From JAPWJZ01 sp035626855 (GTDB lineage: Bacteria > Pseudomonadota > Alphaproteobacteria > Micavibrionales > UBA2020), in NCBI GenBank assembly GCA_035626855.1, contig DASPMW010000086.1, positions 1-62,008 of the forward strand: a stretch of DNA of 62,008 nt. Direction: 5' to 3'. Made by a program: the position numbers and the translations under genes. This document shows positions 25,162 through 34,410 of the stretch, piece by piece; position 1 is the stretch's first letter, and each line of letters begins with the position of its first letter. Under the pieces are notes generated by a model. The model had not been told where the DNA came from and did not search any database. It was given only the letters and a program-made list of their open reading frames with translations.

Positions 25162-27120
25162 TTACGGCGTCGGCGCTTTCGGGGTTTTCGGCTTGTCTTC
25201 CGCTGCGGCCGCGGGGGTCGCTTCGGGAGCTGCCGGGGTTTCCGACGCGGTCGACGCGCCGGCGAAAGCTTCGCCGATCGAGGTCAGGACGTTCTTCAGC
25301 TTTTCGGTCTTTTCGATGATCTGCTGGACATCGCGCTTGTCGCGCGCGGTCGTCAGGTCCTTCACCGTTTCCTCGAACTGCTGCTTCAGCTCTTCCGGAG
25401 CCTGCTTGTAGTAATCCTGCTCCTTGTGGCGCGAAGCGTCTTTCAGCTCGAAATCGGCATTCGCGAGCGCGGTCACGGATTCGCGGAAGATGCGGTCCTT
25501 CTCGGCGTTCGCTTCGGCGTCTTTCAGCATGCGGGCGACTTCCTGTTCGGACAGGCCGCCGTTTGCCTTGACGGTGATCTTCTGCGCGCGGCCGGTTTTC
25601 GCGTTCTTCGCCTCGACGTTCAGGACGCCGTCGGCGTCGATCGCGAGGGTCAGTTCGACTTCAACCGTGCCGGCTTTGCCGGGCGGCAGGCCGTCGAGCG
25701 TGAAGTTGCCGAGCAGCTTGTTCTGGGACGCAACGTCGCGCTCCCCCTGGTAGACGCGGATGTCGACGTTGGGCTGGTTGTCCTGGTTGGTCGAGAAGGT
25801 GTCCTTGAACTCGGTCGGGATCGTCGAGTTACGCGGGATCGCCTTGAACATTACGTCGCCGGCGGTGCGGATGCCGATCGAGAGCGGGATGACGTCGAGC
25901 AGGAGGACGTCTTCGACGTTGCCCTGCAGGATCGCGGCCTGGACGGAAGCGCCCATCGCCACGATTTCATCGGGGGTCACGTCGCGGCGGGGTTCCTTGC
26001 CGTAGAAGTTCTTCACGGTCTCGACGACTTTCGGCATGCGGGTCTGCGCGCCGACGAGGATCACATCGTCGATGTCGGAAAGCTTCAGGCCGGCATCCGC
26101 GAGGGATTTCTGGAACGGTGGCAGGGTTTTGTCGATCAGGTCCTGCACCAGGCCCTCGAGTTCCTTGCGGCTCATGTTGTAGGTGAAGTTGACCGGGCCT
26201 TCCGCGGATTGCATCAGGAAGGGCAGGCTGATCTCGGCGACGTCCTGTGACGACAGTTCGATCTTCGCCTTTTCCGCGGCTTCGCGGATGCGCTGCAGCA
26301 CGGTCGCGTTGGCGGCTTTCGACGCCTTGTCGTGGATGTCGATGTCGGTGCCGTGTTCTTCGTTGATTTTCGCGATTAGGAATTCCGAGATGCGCTCGTC
26401 GAAGTTTTCGCCGCCGAGGAAGGTGTCGCCGTTGGTCGCGAGGACGCGGATCATGCTGCCCTCTTTATCCATCGACAGGTCGAGGATCGAGACGTCGAAC
26501 GTGCCGCCGCCAAGGTCGTAAACGGCGATCTTGCCGCTCTTTTGCTTGTCCATGCCGTAAGCAAGGGCAGCTGCGGTCGGCTCGTTGATGATGCGCTTGA
26601 CGTCGAGGCCGGCGATCTTGCCAGCGTCTTTCGTCGCTTTGCGCTGCGCGTCGTTGAAGTAGGCCGGAACGGTGATGACCGCTTCGGTGACCGGCTCGCC
26701 GATCTGCTTTTCAACGGCTTCTTTCAGCTCGCGCAGGACTTTGGCGGAGATTTCGACGGGCGCCATTTTCTGGCCGTCGACTTCGACCCATGCGTCGCCG
26801 TTCGGGCCGGGCACGATCTTGTAGGAAGCGAGGGCTTCCATTTTCTTCACTTCCGGATCGTCGAAGCGGCGGCCGATAAGGCGCTTCACGCCGTAGAGCG
26901 TCGAGAGCGGGTTGACGATCGCCTGGTTCTTGGCGGTTTCGCCGACAATCCATTCCTGGCTGACTTCGCCTGATTTCTTGTCTTTGGTTTTCTTCAGAGC
27001 GACATAGGACGGCGTCGTGCGCTTGCCTTTGGTGTTCTGGTAGATTTTCGGCTGGTCGTTCTCGTAAATCGCGATGGCGGATTTCGTGGTACCGAGGTCA
27101 ATCCCGACAATTTTGCCCAT
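25162..27120 (-). CDS. Hsp70 chaperone, DnaK paralogue or divergent DnaK
   Basis: A 652-residue Hsp70. The ATPase part begins GKIVGIDLGTTKSAIAIYEN; signature two is VYDLGGGTFDVSI and signature three ILVGAQTRMPKV (usual DnaK reads VGGxTRMP). A substrate-binding domain and helical lid follow. The end, DKPKTPKAPTP, lacks the acidic C-terminus of canonical DnaK. No dnaJ or grpE lies beside it. It therefore may be a second Hsp70 rather than the housekeeping one, so I give no symbol. The ATG at 27118-27120 has GGAGAG upstream and a leader of about 140 bases. It should bind and release unfolded proteins in the cytoplasm using ATP. Confidence 0.85.
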   Translation of the reverse strand: MGKIVGIDLGTTKSAIAIYENDQPKIYQNTKGKRTTPSYVALKKTKDKKSGEVSQEWIVGETAKNQAIVNPLSTLYGVKRLIGRRFDDPEVKKMEALASYKIVPGPNGDAWVEVDGQKMAPVEISAKVLRELKEAVEKQIGEPVTEAVITVPAYFNDAQRKATKDAGKIAGLDVKRIINEPTAAALAYGMDKQKSGKIAVYDLGGGTFDVSILDLSMDKEGSMIRVLATNGDTFLGGENFDERISEFLIAKINEEHGTDIDIHDKASKAANATVLQRIREAAEKAKIELSSQDVAEISLPFLMQSAEGPVNFTYNMSRKELEGLVQDLIDKTLPPFQKSLADAGLKLSDIDDVILVGAQTRMPKVVETVKNFYGKEPRRDVTPDEIVAMGASVQAAILQGNVEDVLLLDVIPLSIGIRTAGDVMFKAIPRNSTIPTEFKDTFSTNQDNQPNVDIRVYQGERDVASQNKLLGNFTLDGLPPGKAGTVEVELTLAIDADGVLNVEAKNAKTGRAQKITVKANGGLSEQEVARMLKDAEANAEKDRIFRESVTALANADFELKDASRHKEQDYYKQAPEELKQQFEETVKDLTTARDKRDVQQIIEKTEKLKNVLTSIGEAFAGASTASETPAAPEATPAAAAEDKPKTPKAPTP

Positions 27121-27266
27121 GTGCGTGCTCTCCAATAGTTTCTTTTTATGGCGGTCAACCTTGCGACATGTTGTTCGGCGTCGTCGCGCGCGGAAATTTT
27201 AAACCTTATCCGCAGTTGGCCGTGGCTCGTGCCTTGTGAGTATTTATGGTCTCGTGTTTCGTGCTT

Positions 27267-27295
27267 TTTATCGCTGAGTGAGGGCATTATGTCAA
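27267..27295 (-). promoter_or_regulatory. Sigma-70-type promoter for the Hsp70 gene
   Basis: On the minus strand, a perfect TTGACA (27290-27295) is separated by 17 bases from GATAAA (27267-27272), about 150 bases before the Hsp70 ATG. It resembles a housekeeping promoter, not the alphaproteobacterial RpoH (heat-shock) type. Confidence 0.6.
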
Positions 27296-27367
27296 CGACA
27301 TTCGCCGAAGACAAGAACCATTTACCGGAATCGCGGTTTTAATTTTAAGATATTGAAGTAAAAGGGA

Positions 27368-28024
27368 TTATGTATTTTCCCTAATGCCGAAAAGCGCGCT
27401 TCCAACCCGTATCTGGGTGGCACCGTATCGAATCGCGCGATCGAAATCGGCGCTCATCCCCATGCTGAGCCCGGCGAGGCCGAATCCCGCCGCGAGCTTG
27501 TGCAGGAGGGCGAAATGGGGGTCGGGAATTTCGTCCGCGGGGGGGATGCACATGAGGCCCGATATATCGAGCGCGGCTTCTTCGCGGCAGAAGCGCAGAA
27601 GTTTTTCGAGGTCGCGGGGAGAGACGCCGCCTTTCTGCGGTTCCTCGCCGGTATTGACCTGGATGAAGCAGGGCAAGCGGCGGTTTTGTTTCTGCATCTC
27701 GTTTTTGAGCGCGCATGCGAGCTTTTCGCTGTCCACGGTTTCGATGACGTCAAACAGCGCAACCGCGTCCTTTGCCTTGTTGGTTTGCAGGTGGCCGATG
27801 AGGTGAAGCCGAAGGTCGCCGAATTTTTCGCGCAACGGCTGCCAGCGTTCCTGCGCTTCCTGCACGCGGTTTTCGCCGAAGACGCGCTGGCCGGCATCGA
27901 GCACGGCCTGAACGCGATCCGCCGGCTGCGTCTTGCTCACTGCGACGAGCTCGACTGACGAGAAAGGCCGCCTGGCATCGGCGCAGGCGGCCTTCATGCG
28001 TTCCTGGATCGCGGCGAGGCTCAT
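27368..28024 (-). CDS. yggS: YggS-family pyridoxal-phosphate homeostasis protein
   Basis: A 218-residue PLP-binding protein of the YggS/PROSC (PLPHP) family. VAVSKTQP contains the Lys that binds PLP, FGENRVQEAQERW and HLIGHLQTNK are family signatures, and LSMGMSADFDRAI with GATQIRVGSALFG form the phosphate-binding end. It buffers PLP and affects amino-acid and vitamin B6 balance; no enzyme activity is known. The start codon overlaps the stop of the upstream LpoA-like gene (ATGA), implying translational coupling. Family size is about 220-235 residues, so it is complete. Confidence 0.92.
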   Translation of the reverse strand: MSLAAIQERMKAACADARRPFSSVELVAVSKTQPADRVQAVLDAGQRVFGENRVQEAQERWQPLREKFGDLRLHLIGHLQTNKAKDAVALFDVIETVDSEKLACALKNEMQKQNRRLPCFIQVNTGEEPQKGGVSPRDLEKLLRFCREEAALDISGLMCIPPADEIPDPHFALLHKLAAGFGLAGLSMGMSADFDRAIRYGATQIRVGSALFGIRENT

Positions 28025-29244
28025 CAGCTGCCGGCAAGGAAAGCGGTCGGCGCGGGGTCGATCACGCGCGCGCGGCCGGACTGGATCTCAAGCACGGCAA
28101 GCCCGCGCTCCGACAGGCCGTCGTTGCGGAAGCGGAAGATGCCGTCGATGCCGGCAAAGCCGCGCGGGTTGTGCAGGCGTTCGCGGCTATAGGGCGCGTC
28201 GCCGCCGGAGCGCGCCAGCACGGCTGCAAGCGCGGTTGCGTCATAGGCGAGCGAAGACAGGCGCAACGGGGAGCCGCCGTAGTTTTCGTTATAGCGACGC
28301 TCGAAATCGCGGCGCGATGCAGGATCGGGCGCCGCGAACCAGCCGCCATAGAGGGACGGGTCGCCGGTAAGCGAGGATTCATCCCACAGCCCCGTGCCAA
28401 GGAAGCGGGTATTGCGGCTGTTGATGCCATTGCTGCTGAGGACGGAAGTCAGCGAGCGCAAACCTTCCCCGCCGACGGGCAGCAGCAACGCGTTGAACTT
28501 GTCCTTCGAGGATGCGGCAAACGCTGCAACCTGGGCGGACAGATCCGCCTGCTGCGGCGAATAACGGCCAACCGCAACCGGCGAGATACCCGTCCGGCCG
28601 AGCGTGCCGATCACGGCATCGCAATAGGGCGTGGTCGGCGCATATACCGCAATGCGGTCCGCGCCATGCGTCTGCGCATATTGCGCGACGCGGGCGACCT
28701 GCGCGAAGGGGAGGAAGCCCAGGATATAGGTATCGCCGCCGCCGAGCGTCCAGTCGGTCGTGAAGGCGACCATCGGGATATTGCGGGCGGAGGAAACCGG
28801 TTTCACCGCGCGTACATCTTCGGCGAAGATCGGGCCAAGGAACATCTGCGCGCCGGCATTGGCGGCTTCCTGCGCCGCCTGCGACGCGCCTGCTGAGGTT
28901 GACTGGGTGTCTTTCGGCACCATTTCGAAATTCGCAGAGCCGACATCGAACAGCGCCATCTGGGCTGCCTTCCACATCGACTGGCCGAGATCGGCATGCT
29001 TGCCCGTGAGCGGCAGCAGCATCGCGACTTTCACCTTGCGCGCCGGTACGGCGGTGGCCTGGTTCAGTTCCTTGCGGTCGCTCTGGTTCTGCCAGCCGAT
29101 ATTGGGCATGGCGTTGGGGTCGTTCGAGACCACCGCCAAGCTTGTCATGTTGGGGCCGGAGGAAACCTGGCCGCCCGGCCCGCCGCAGGCGGAGAGCATC
29201 AGGCAGAGAAGGCCTGCGAATAAAAACTGAACGTGCTTGAACAT
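28024..29244 (-). CDS. LpoA-like lipoprotein (penicillin-binding protein activator, PBP1-fold)
   Basis: A 406-residue lipoprotein. The signal MFKHVQFLFAGLLCLMLSAC ends in the lipobox LSAC (Cys20). The rest is a periplasmic type-1 substrate-binding fold: VKVAMLLPLTGKHADLGQSM, then GPIFAEDVRAVKPVSSARNIPMVAF. The N-terminal TPR-like domain of E. coli LpoA is absent, so this is the shorter alphaproteobacterial form, about 60% of that length. It is divergent from rsmI and next to yraN and a BON lipoprotein, the same neighbourhood as lpoA in gamma-proteobacteria, which supports a role with PBP1A-type synthases. The alternative is an amino-acid-binding ABC protein without a transporter. Confidence 0.75.
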   Translation of the reverse strand: MFKHVQFLFAGLLCLMLSACGGPGGQVSSGPNMTSLAVVSNDPNAMPNIGWQNQSDRKELNQATAVPARKVKVAMLLPLTGKHADLGQSMWKAAQMALFDVGSANFEMVPKDTQSTSAGASQAAQEAANAGAQMFLGPIFAEDVRAVKPVSSARNIPMVAFTTDWTLGGGDTYILGFLPFAQVARVAQYAQTHGADRIAVYAPTTPYCDAVIGTLGRTGISPVAVGRYSPQQADLSAQVAAFAASSKDKFNALLLPVGGEGLRSLTSVLSSNGINSRNTRFLGTGLWDESSLTGDPSLYGGWFAAPDPASRRDFERRYNENYGGSPLRLSSLAYDATALAAVLARSGGDAPYSRERLHNPRGFAGIDGIFRFRNDGLSERGLAVLEIQSGRARVIDPAPTAFLAGS

Positions 29245-29317
29245 TTTTCGATATACTCCGGTTGACCGGGCGCGCTCGCCCGAAAGAAGCTCTGGCCTGA
29301 CATTATAGACATCGCCC

Positions 29318-30187
29318 ATGCCACGAAAAACGGAATCTGACCTCGCCGGCGGTCTTTATATCGTCGCGACACCCATCGGCAACATGGGCGACATCACGGC
29401 GCGCGCTGTCGAGATATTAGGGAAAGTCGATGTCATCGCCTGCGAGGATACGCGGGAGGCGGGCAAGCTCACGAGCTATCATGGCCTGTCGACCGACAAG
29501 ATCCCCTATCACGATCACAATGCCGACGAGATGCGCCCGAAACTGCTACGCATGCTGCAGGAAGGGAGCCGCATCGCGCTCATTTCGGATGCCGGGATGC
29601 CGCTGATTTCCGATCCGGGCTACAAGCTGGTGCACGAGGCCGTCGCGGCGGGGATCTATGTCACCTGCGCGCCGGGCGCGAGCGCGACGCTGACGGCGCT
29701 CGTGCTCTCCGGCCTGCCGAGCGACCGGTTCATGTTCGCGGGCTTCCTGCCGCCGAAAAGCGCGGCGCGCAAATCGGCGCTGGGAGAGGTCAAGCCTGCT
29801 CCCTGCACGCTAATCTTTTACGAGACGGCGCCGCGTCTTGCCGAAAGCCTTGCGGATATGGCCGAAATTTTCGGCAACCGGCAGGCGGCCGTCGCACGCG
29901 AACTGACCAAGAAATTCGAGGAGGTCCGCCGCGGGCCGCTGGCTGAACTTGCCGCGCATTACGAAGCCGAGGGGCCGCCAAAGGGCGAAATCGTCATCGT
30001 CGTCGGCGCGCCCGGCGCGGATGACGCGGCCGCCTGGACCGACGAGAAGATCGATGCGCTGCTTTTGAAAATGATGGACGCGGAAGGCATGGGCGTGAAG
30101 GACGCGGCGGGTTTTGTTGCCGCGCAATCAGGCCGCAAGAAGGGCGATCTCTATCAGCGCGCCCTGCTGCTGAAAGGGAAAAGATGA
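29318..30187 (+). CDS. rsmI: 16S rRNA (cytidine1402-2'-O)-methyltransferase RsmI
   Basis: A 289-residue SAM-dependent methyltransferase of the tetrapyrrole-methylase fold. Signatures include GGLYIVATPIGNMGDIT, CEDTREAGKL, ISDAGMPLISDPGYKLV and the SAM-site segment CAPGASATLTAL. It methylates C1402 in the decoding centre of 16S rRNA together with RsmH. Its stop overlaps the yraN start (ATGA), and it is divergent from the lpoA-like gene, 73 bases apart. Length is normal. Confidence 0.95.
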   Translation: MPRKTESDLAGGLYIVATPIGNMGDITARAVEILGKVDVIACEDTREAGKLTSYHGLSTDKIPYHDHNADEMRPKLLRMLQEGSRIALISDAGMPLISDPGYKLVHEAVAAGIYVTCAPGASATLTALVLSGLPSDRFMFAGFLPPKSAARKSALGEVKPAPCTLIFYETAPRLAESLADMAEIFGNRQAAVARELTKKFEEVRRGPLAELAAHYEAEGPPKGEIVIVVGAPGADDAAAWTDEKIDALLLKMMDAEGMGVKDAAGFVAAQSGRKKGDLYQRALLLKGKR

Positions 30188-30543
30188 CGGCAAATCGAAA
30201 AGAGAAAACCGGCCACAACAAGGGCATGGCGGCGGAGGCCCTTGGCGCTCTCTACCTGCGGCTGAAGGGCTACAGGATACTTGCGCGTCGCTATAAAACG
30301 CATCTTGGCGAGATCGACCTGATCGCGATGCGCTATGGCGTCATCGCCTTTGTCGAGGTCAAGCTGCGCCGCACGCATGAGGATGCTGCAGAGGCCATTC
30401 ACCGCATCAACCAGTCGCGCGTGCGCCGCGCAGCCGAGCTTTACCTCGCCAAACATACGCAATATACTGTCTTCGAGACCCGGTTCGATGCGCTGGTCAT
30501 GGCGCCCCGCAAGCTGCCGCAGCACATCAGGAATGCTTTCTGA
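30184..30543 (+). CDS. yraN: YraN family (UPF0102) nuclease-fold protein
   Basis: A 119-residue protein with the restriction-endonuclease-like core GEIDLIAMRYGVIAFVEVKLR (D, ExK), typical of YraN/UPF0102. Members bind Holliday-junction-like DNA in some reports, but their role is not settled. The ATG overlaps the rsmI stop by four bases, so it is translationally coupled. Complete in length (usual 110-130). Confidence 0.9.
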   Translation: MTANRKEKTGHNKGMAAEALGALYLRLKGYRILARRYKTHLGEIDLIAMRYGVIAFVEVKLRRTHEDAAEAIHRINQSRVRRAAELYLAKHTQYTVFETRFDALVMAPRKLPQHIRNAF

Positions 30544-30560
30544 CATTTAAGGTGACACCC

Positions 30561-31199
30561 ATGAAAAATTATCTCGGCCTCCTCGCGGCGATAGCGCTGC
30601 CGGTACTGCTGAACGGCTGCACGCCGCTCGCCCTCGCGACCGGCGCAGGCGCGACGGTCGGCGTCGCGGCGGCGCAGGAAGGCGGCGTCAAGGGCGCGGC
30701 GACCGACGCCTCGATCCGCCTCACCCTCACCGACCTTTGGCTGAAGAAAGACCCGAACCTCTACCGCCGCCTGTCGATGACGGTGAAGGAAGGCCGCGTG
30801 CTGATTACGGGTCATGTCCCCGATCCCGACCAGCGCGTCGACGCGGTGCGCCTCGCCTGGCAGGCGGACGGCGTGAAGCAGGTGATCAACGAAATCGTCG
30901 TGGACGAAGATGTCGGCGCCGGCGACTACGTCAAGGACAGCTGGATCACGAGCGACATCAAGGCGCGCCTGATGTTCGACAAATATGTGCAGTCCATCAA
31001 CTATTCGATCGAAACGGTCGCGGGCGTCGTCTACATCATGGGCGTCGCGCAGGACCAGCGGGAGCTTGACCGCGTGCTCGATTACGCTCGCAACACCAAA
31101 TACGTGAAAAGCGTGACCAGCTACGTGCGGATGCGCGGCGAAACCCCGCCCGGCATCGTGAACCCGGAAACGGGGGAGATCGAGAGCTCGATCCATTGA
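30561..31199 (+). CDS. BON-domain lipoprotein (DolP/YraP-like)
   Basis: A 212-residue lipoprotein: MKNYLGLLAAIALPVLLNGC has the lipobox LNGC. Two BON domains follow, about 45-120 and 125-200, with the pattern SMTVKEGRVLITGHVPDPDQR ... GVKQVINEIVV and YSIETVAGVVYIMGVAQDQREL. DolP (YraP) sits in the outer membrane at anionic phospholipids and supports BAM activity and envelope integrity; the same role is inferred here. AAGGTG is close before the ATG at 30561. The following SirB1-family gene starts inside its stop codon. Confidence 0.85.
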   Translation: MKNYLGLLAAIALPVLLNGCTPLALATGAGATVGVAAAQEGGVKGAATDASIRLTLTDLWLKKDPNLYRRLSMTVKEGRVLITGHVPDPDQRVDAVRLAWQADGVKQVINEIVVDEDVGAGDYVKDSWITSDIKARLMFDKYVQSINYSIETVAGVVYIMGVAQDQRELDRVLDYARNTKYVKSVTSYVRMRGETPPGIVNPETGEIESSIH

Positions 31200-32089
31200 C
31201 GCCCCCCCGGCCGCCCGACGACTTGAGCGACCTGCACCTGTTCGAGACGCCGGACGAGGCGTTCCAGTATGTCCGCTATACCGGCCTGCAGGAGGATGCG
31301 AATATCGACCTCGGCGAGGCGGCGCTCGCCCTTGGCCTGCTGTTCCTGCCGGGCGTGAAGCCCGAGCGCTTTCGCAATCACCTGAAGAAGCTGGGCGAGG
31401 GCGCGCAGGAGGAATACCAGGCGCGCCTGCGGCTGAACGCCGAGGATAACCTTGCCTTGCGCATTTCCATCCTGAAGAAGATCGTGCATGAGGCGCACGG
31501 CTATCAGGGCGACGCCCAGAACTATGACGACATCCAGAACGCCAACCTCGTGCGCGTGATCGAGCGGCGCAAGGGCCTGCCGATCGCGATCGGCATCATC
31601 TACATCGTCATCGCGCGCAGGCTCGGCTGGCCGATCGAGGGGCTGAATTTCCCGGGGCATTTCCTGGTGCGCATGGAAAAGGATGGCGAGCGCGCGATCC
31701 TCGACCCGTTCCGCCAGGGGCAGGAAATGAATGCGGCTGAACTGCGGCAATTGCTGAAATCGATCGCAGGCGAAGGCGCCGAGCTTTCCCATAATTTCTA
31801 CGACGCCGTGAGCAACCGCGATATCCTGCTGCGGCTCGAGAACAACCTGAAGAAGCGCCTGATCGATACCGAGGAGTACGCGCAGGCGGTGATCGTCGTC
31901 GAGGCGATGGAGGCGCTGGCGCCGGATGAGCATCGCACCCTGTTCGACAAGGGGATTCTCTATGCCAAGCTGGGACAGCAGCAACAGGCAAAAACGGCGC
32001 TGGAGCAATACATCGAGCGCACGCCAAACCTTGCAGACAAGCAACAGGCGCGGTTATTGCTGCAGCAGATCATGGCGACCCGTCACTAG
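31196..32089 (+). CDS. SirB1-family transglutaminase-like/TPR protein
   Basis: A 297-residue protein. The N-terminal half has a transglutaminase-like fold: LVRVIERRKGLPIAIGIIYIVIARRLGWPIEGLNFPGHFLVRM, with the invariant His in GHF and Asp in LDPF, but the catalytic Cys is absent, as usual in SirB1 proteins. The C-terminus has TPR-like helices (EHRTLFDKGILYAKLGQQQQAKTALEQYI). The start is the TTG that overlaps the previous stop (TTGA). Function of the family is unclear. Confidence 0.8.
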   Translation: MTPPRPPDDLSDLHLFETPDEAFQYVRYTGLQEDANIDLGEAALALGLLFLPGVKPERFRNHLKKLGEGAQEEYQARLRLNAEDNLALRISILKKIVHEAHGYQGDAQNYDDIQNANLVRVIERRKGLPIAIGIIYIVIARRLGWPIEGLNFPGHFLVRMEKDGERAILDPFRQGQEMNAAELRQLLKSIAGEGAELSHNFYDAVSNRDILLRLENNLKKRLIDTEEYAQAVIVVEAMEALAPDEHRTLFDKGILYAKLGQQQQAKTALEQYIERTPNLADKQQARLLLQQIMATRH

Positions 32090-32152
32090 TTTCTTGCACG
32101 CCCGCCGCGTTTATGGTGAAGTAAATCAGGGCAAATTCATGGAGTTACCATC

Positions 32153-32596
32153 ATGCTTCCGCTGTTAGGGCTGATTACGCTTGTCATGCTGATCGTTTTC
32201 ACGCTGATCTACCTCAGCGGCACGATCCCGAAAAAACCGGCTGCCCTTGAAAAATTCCTGGCGGCGGTAAAAAAGAATATCGACACGCTCGCCGTGCTTG
32301 CGTTGCTTTACGGCTTCGTCGCGGCGTTCCTGGTCCCGATCCTCATGGCCGGCAAGCTCTCCTCCGGCATCACGATCGTTTACATGTTCCTGCCGATGCT
32401 CGCCAACCTCGTGCTCGTCGTCATGGCGCTGCCCTATGCCTTTCACAAGATCGAGGCGCCGCTGCGCGCCAAAATGAACGTCGCGATCATGACCGAAATC
32501 ACGAACCTCATGGGCTGGATCACCAGTAATGAAAAGATCCTGGGCTTCCTCGGCGCCGCCCTGATCGTCCTGTCGCTCGTCTTCAGCATCGTCTAG
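32153..32596 (+). CDS. Small four-helix membrane protein, unknown
   Basis: A 147-residue protein with four hydrophobic segments (about 1-25, 46-68, 72-98 and 122-147) and short charged loops such as GTIPKKPAALEKFLAAVKKN. No family recognised. GGAG lies nine bases before the ATG. It lies 63 bases after the SirB1-family gene and may be the last gene of that operon. Confidence 0.65.
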   Translation: MLPLLGLITLVMLIVFTLIYLSGTIPKKPAALEKFLAAVKKNIDTLAVLALLYGFVAAFLVPILMAGKLSSGITIVYMFLPMLANLVLVVMALPYAFHKIEAPLRAKMNVAIMTEITNLMGWITSNEKILGFLGAALIVLSLVFSIV

Positions 32597-32648
32597 CCGC
32601 TCAGACAATTGGATTCGCTGCATAATTTTGCAGGACGGCGCGCGGCGC

Positions 32649-32677
32649 TTGCCCTTGCGCGCGACTCTTTATATATA
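32649..32677 (+). promoter_or_regulatory. Candidate promoter for ettA
   Basis: TTGCCC (32649-32654) and TATATA (32672-32677) are 17 bases apart, about 28 bases before the ettA ATG at 32705, which has AAGGAG upstream. Confidence 0.45.
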
Positions 32678-32704
32678 TAGCAGTCAATTTCGAAGGAGCG
32701 CGCC

Positions 32705-34393
32705 ATGGCATCGTATCAATACGTCTATGTGATGAAAGACCTGTCCAAGACCTATCCGGGCGGGAAAAAGGTATTGAGCGGCATTTACCTGAGCTTCCTG
32801 CCGGGCGTGAAGATCGGCGTGCTGGGCCCGAACGGCTCGGGGAAGTCGTCCCTCCTGAAAATCATGGCGGGCGTCGAAAAGGAATTCAATGGCGAGGCCT
32901 GGGCGGCCGACGGCGTGCGCATCGGCTACCTGCCGCAGGAGCCGCAGCTCGACCCCGACAAGACCGTCCTCGAAAACGTCATGGAGGCGATGAAGGACAC
33001 CAAGGCGCTGCTGGACCGCTACAACGAAATCTCCGAGCTGTTCGCGACAGTCACCGACGACGCCGAAATGGCGAAGATGATGGAAGAGCAGGGCGACCTG
33101 CTGACGAAAATCGAGGCAGCTGACGGCTGGAACCTCGAGCGCACGCTCGAAATTGCGCTGGACGCGCTGCGCTGCCCGCCGCCGGACGCAAAAGTGACGC
33201 ATCTTTCGGGCGGTGAAAAACGCCGCGTCGCGCTGTGCCGTTTGCTGCTGGAAAAGCCAGACCTGCTGCTGCTCGACGAACCGACTAACCATCTGGATGC
33301 GGAATCGGTCGCCTGGCTACAGCGCACGCTGCTGGATTACAAAGGCACCGTTGTGATGGTTACGCACGATCGCTACTTCCTCGACCATGTGACGGGCTGG
33401 ATCCTCGAGCTCGATCGCGGTTCGGGCATTCCTTATGAAGGCAACTATACGGGCTATCTCGAAGCCAAGGCGAAACGCCTGGCGCAAGAGGGCCGCGAGG
33501 ATGAAAGCCGCCAGAAAACGCTGGCCCGCGAACTCGAATGGGTGCGCCAGTCGCCGAAAGCGCGCCAGGCAAAATCGAAGGCGCGCATCACCGCATATAA
33601 CGACCTGCTTGCCGAAGCTGAAAAATACGAAAAAACGCGCGCCGCGCAGATCATCATTCCGGTGCCGCCGCGCCTTGGCCAGAACGTGGTCGAGTTCAAG
33701 AACGTCTCCAAGGGCTATGATGACCGCCTGCTGATCGAAAACCTGTCCTTCAAGCTGCCGCCGGGCGGCATCGTGGGCGTGATCGGCCCGAACGGCGCCG
33801 GTAAAACAACGCTGTTCCGCATGATCACCGGAGAAGACAAGCCCGACAGCGGCGATGTGGTCGTATCCGATGCCGTCAAGCTCGGCTATGTCAACCAGAG
33901 CCGCGACGCGCTGGTGGGCGACAATAACGTCTGGCAGGAAATATCCGGCGGGAACGACATCTTCTACCTCGGCAAGCGCGAAGTGAATACGCGCGCCTAT
34001 TGCGGCAGCTTTGGCTTCCGCGGGCCGGACCAGCAGAAGAAGGTCGGCATTCTTTCGGGCGGGGAACGCAACCGCGTCCACCTGGCGAAAATGCTCAAGG
34101 AACCGGCGAACCTGCTGCTGCTCGACGAACCGACCAACGATCTCGATACCGAAACGCTCGGCGCGCTCGAAGATGCGCTCGAGAATTACGCGGGCTGCGC
34201 GGTCGTCATCTCGCACGACCGCTGGTTCCTCGACCGCCTTGCGACGCATATGCTCGCCTTCGAAGGCGACAGCCAGGTGACCTTCTTCGAAGGGAACTAC
34301 GAGGATTACGAGAAGGACCGCCGCAAGCGCTTTGGCGAGGACGCGGAACAGCCGCACCGACTCAAATACAAGCCGCTGCGCCGGGCTTCATAA
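32705..34393 (+). CDS. ettA: Energy-dependent translational throttle protein EttA (ABC-F)
   Basis: A 562-residue protein with two ABC ATPase domains and no membrane part. Walker A motifs are GPNGSGKS (about 41-48) and GPNGAGKT (about 361-368); ABC signatures are LSGGEKRRV and LSGGERNRV; Walker B are LLLLDEPTNHLD and LLLLDEPTNDLD. The linker (about 240-320) with KARQAKSKARITAYNDLL is the P-site interaction motif region. EttA binds the ribosomal E-site and controls first peptide bond formation by the ADP/ATP ratio. It shares a terminator with the convergent mla operon. Length matches E. coli (555). Confidence 0.95.
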   Translation: MASYQYVYVMKDLSKTYPGGKKVLSGIYLSFLPGVKIGVLGPNGSGKSSLLKIMAGVEKEFNGEAWAADGVRIGYLPQEPQLDPDKTVLENVMEAMKDTKALLDRYNEISELFATVTDDAEMAKMMEEQGDLLTKIEAADGWNLERTLEIALDALRCPPPDAKVTHLSGGEKRRVALCRLLLEKPDLLLLDEPTNHLDAESVAWLQRTLLDYKGTVVMVTHDRYFLDHVTGWILELDRGSGIPYEGNYTGYLEAKAKRLAQEGREDESRQKTLARELEWVRQSPKARQAKSKARITAYNDLLAEAEKYEKTRAAQIIIPVPPRLGQNVVEFKNVSKGYDDRLLIENLSFKLPPGGIVGVIGPNGAGKTTLFRMITGEDKPDSGDVVVSDAVKLGYVNQSRDALVGDNNVWQEISGGNDIFYLGKREVNTRAYCGSFGFRGPDQQKKVGILSGGERNRVHLAKMLKEPANLLLLDEPTNDLDTETLGALEDALENYAGCAVVISHDRWFLDRLATHMLAFEGDSQVTFFEGNYEDYEKDRRKRFGEDAEQPHRLKYKPLRRAS

Positions 34394-34410
34394 CCGGCAG
34401 AGGCAAAAGA

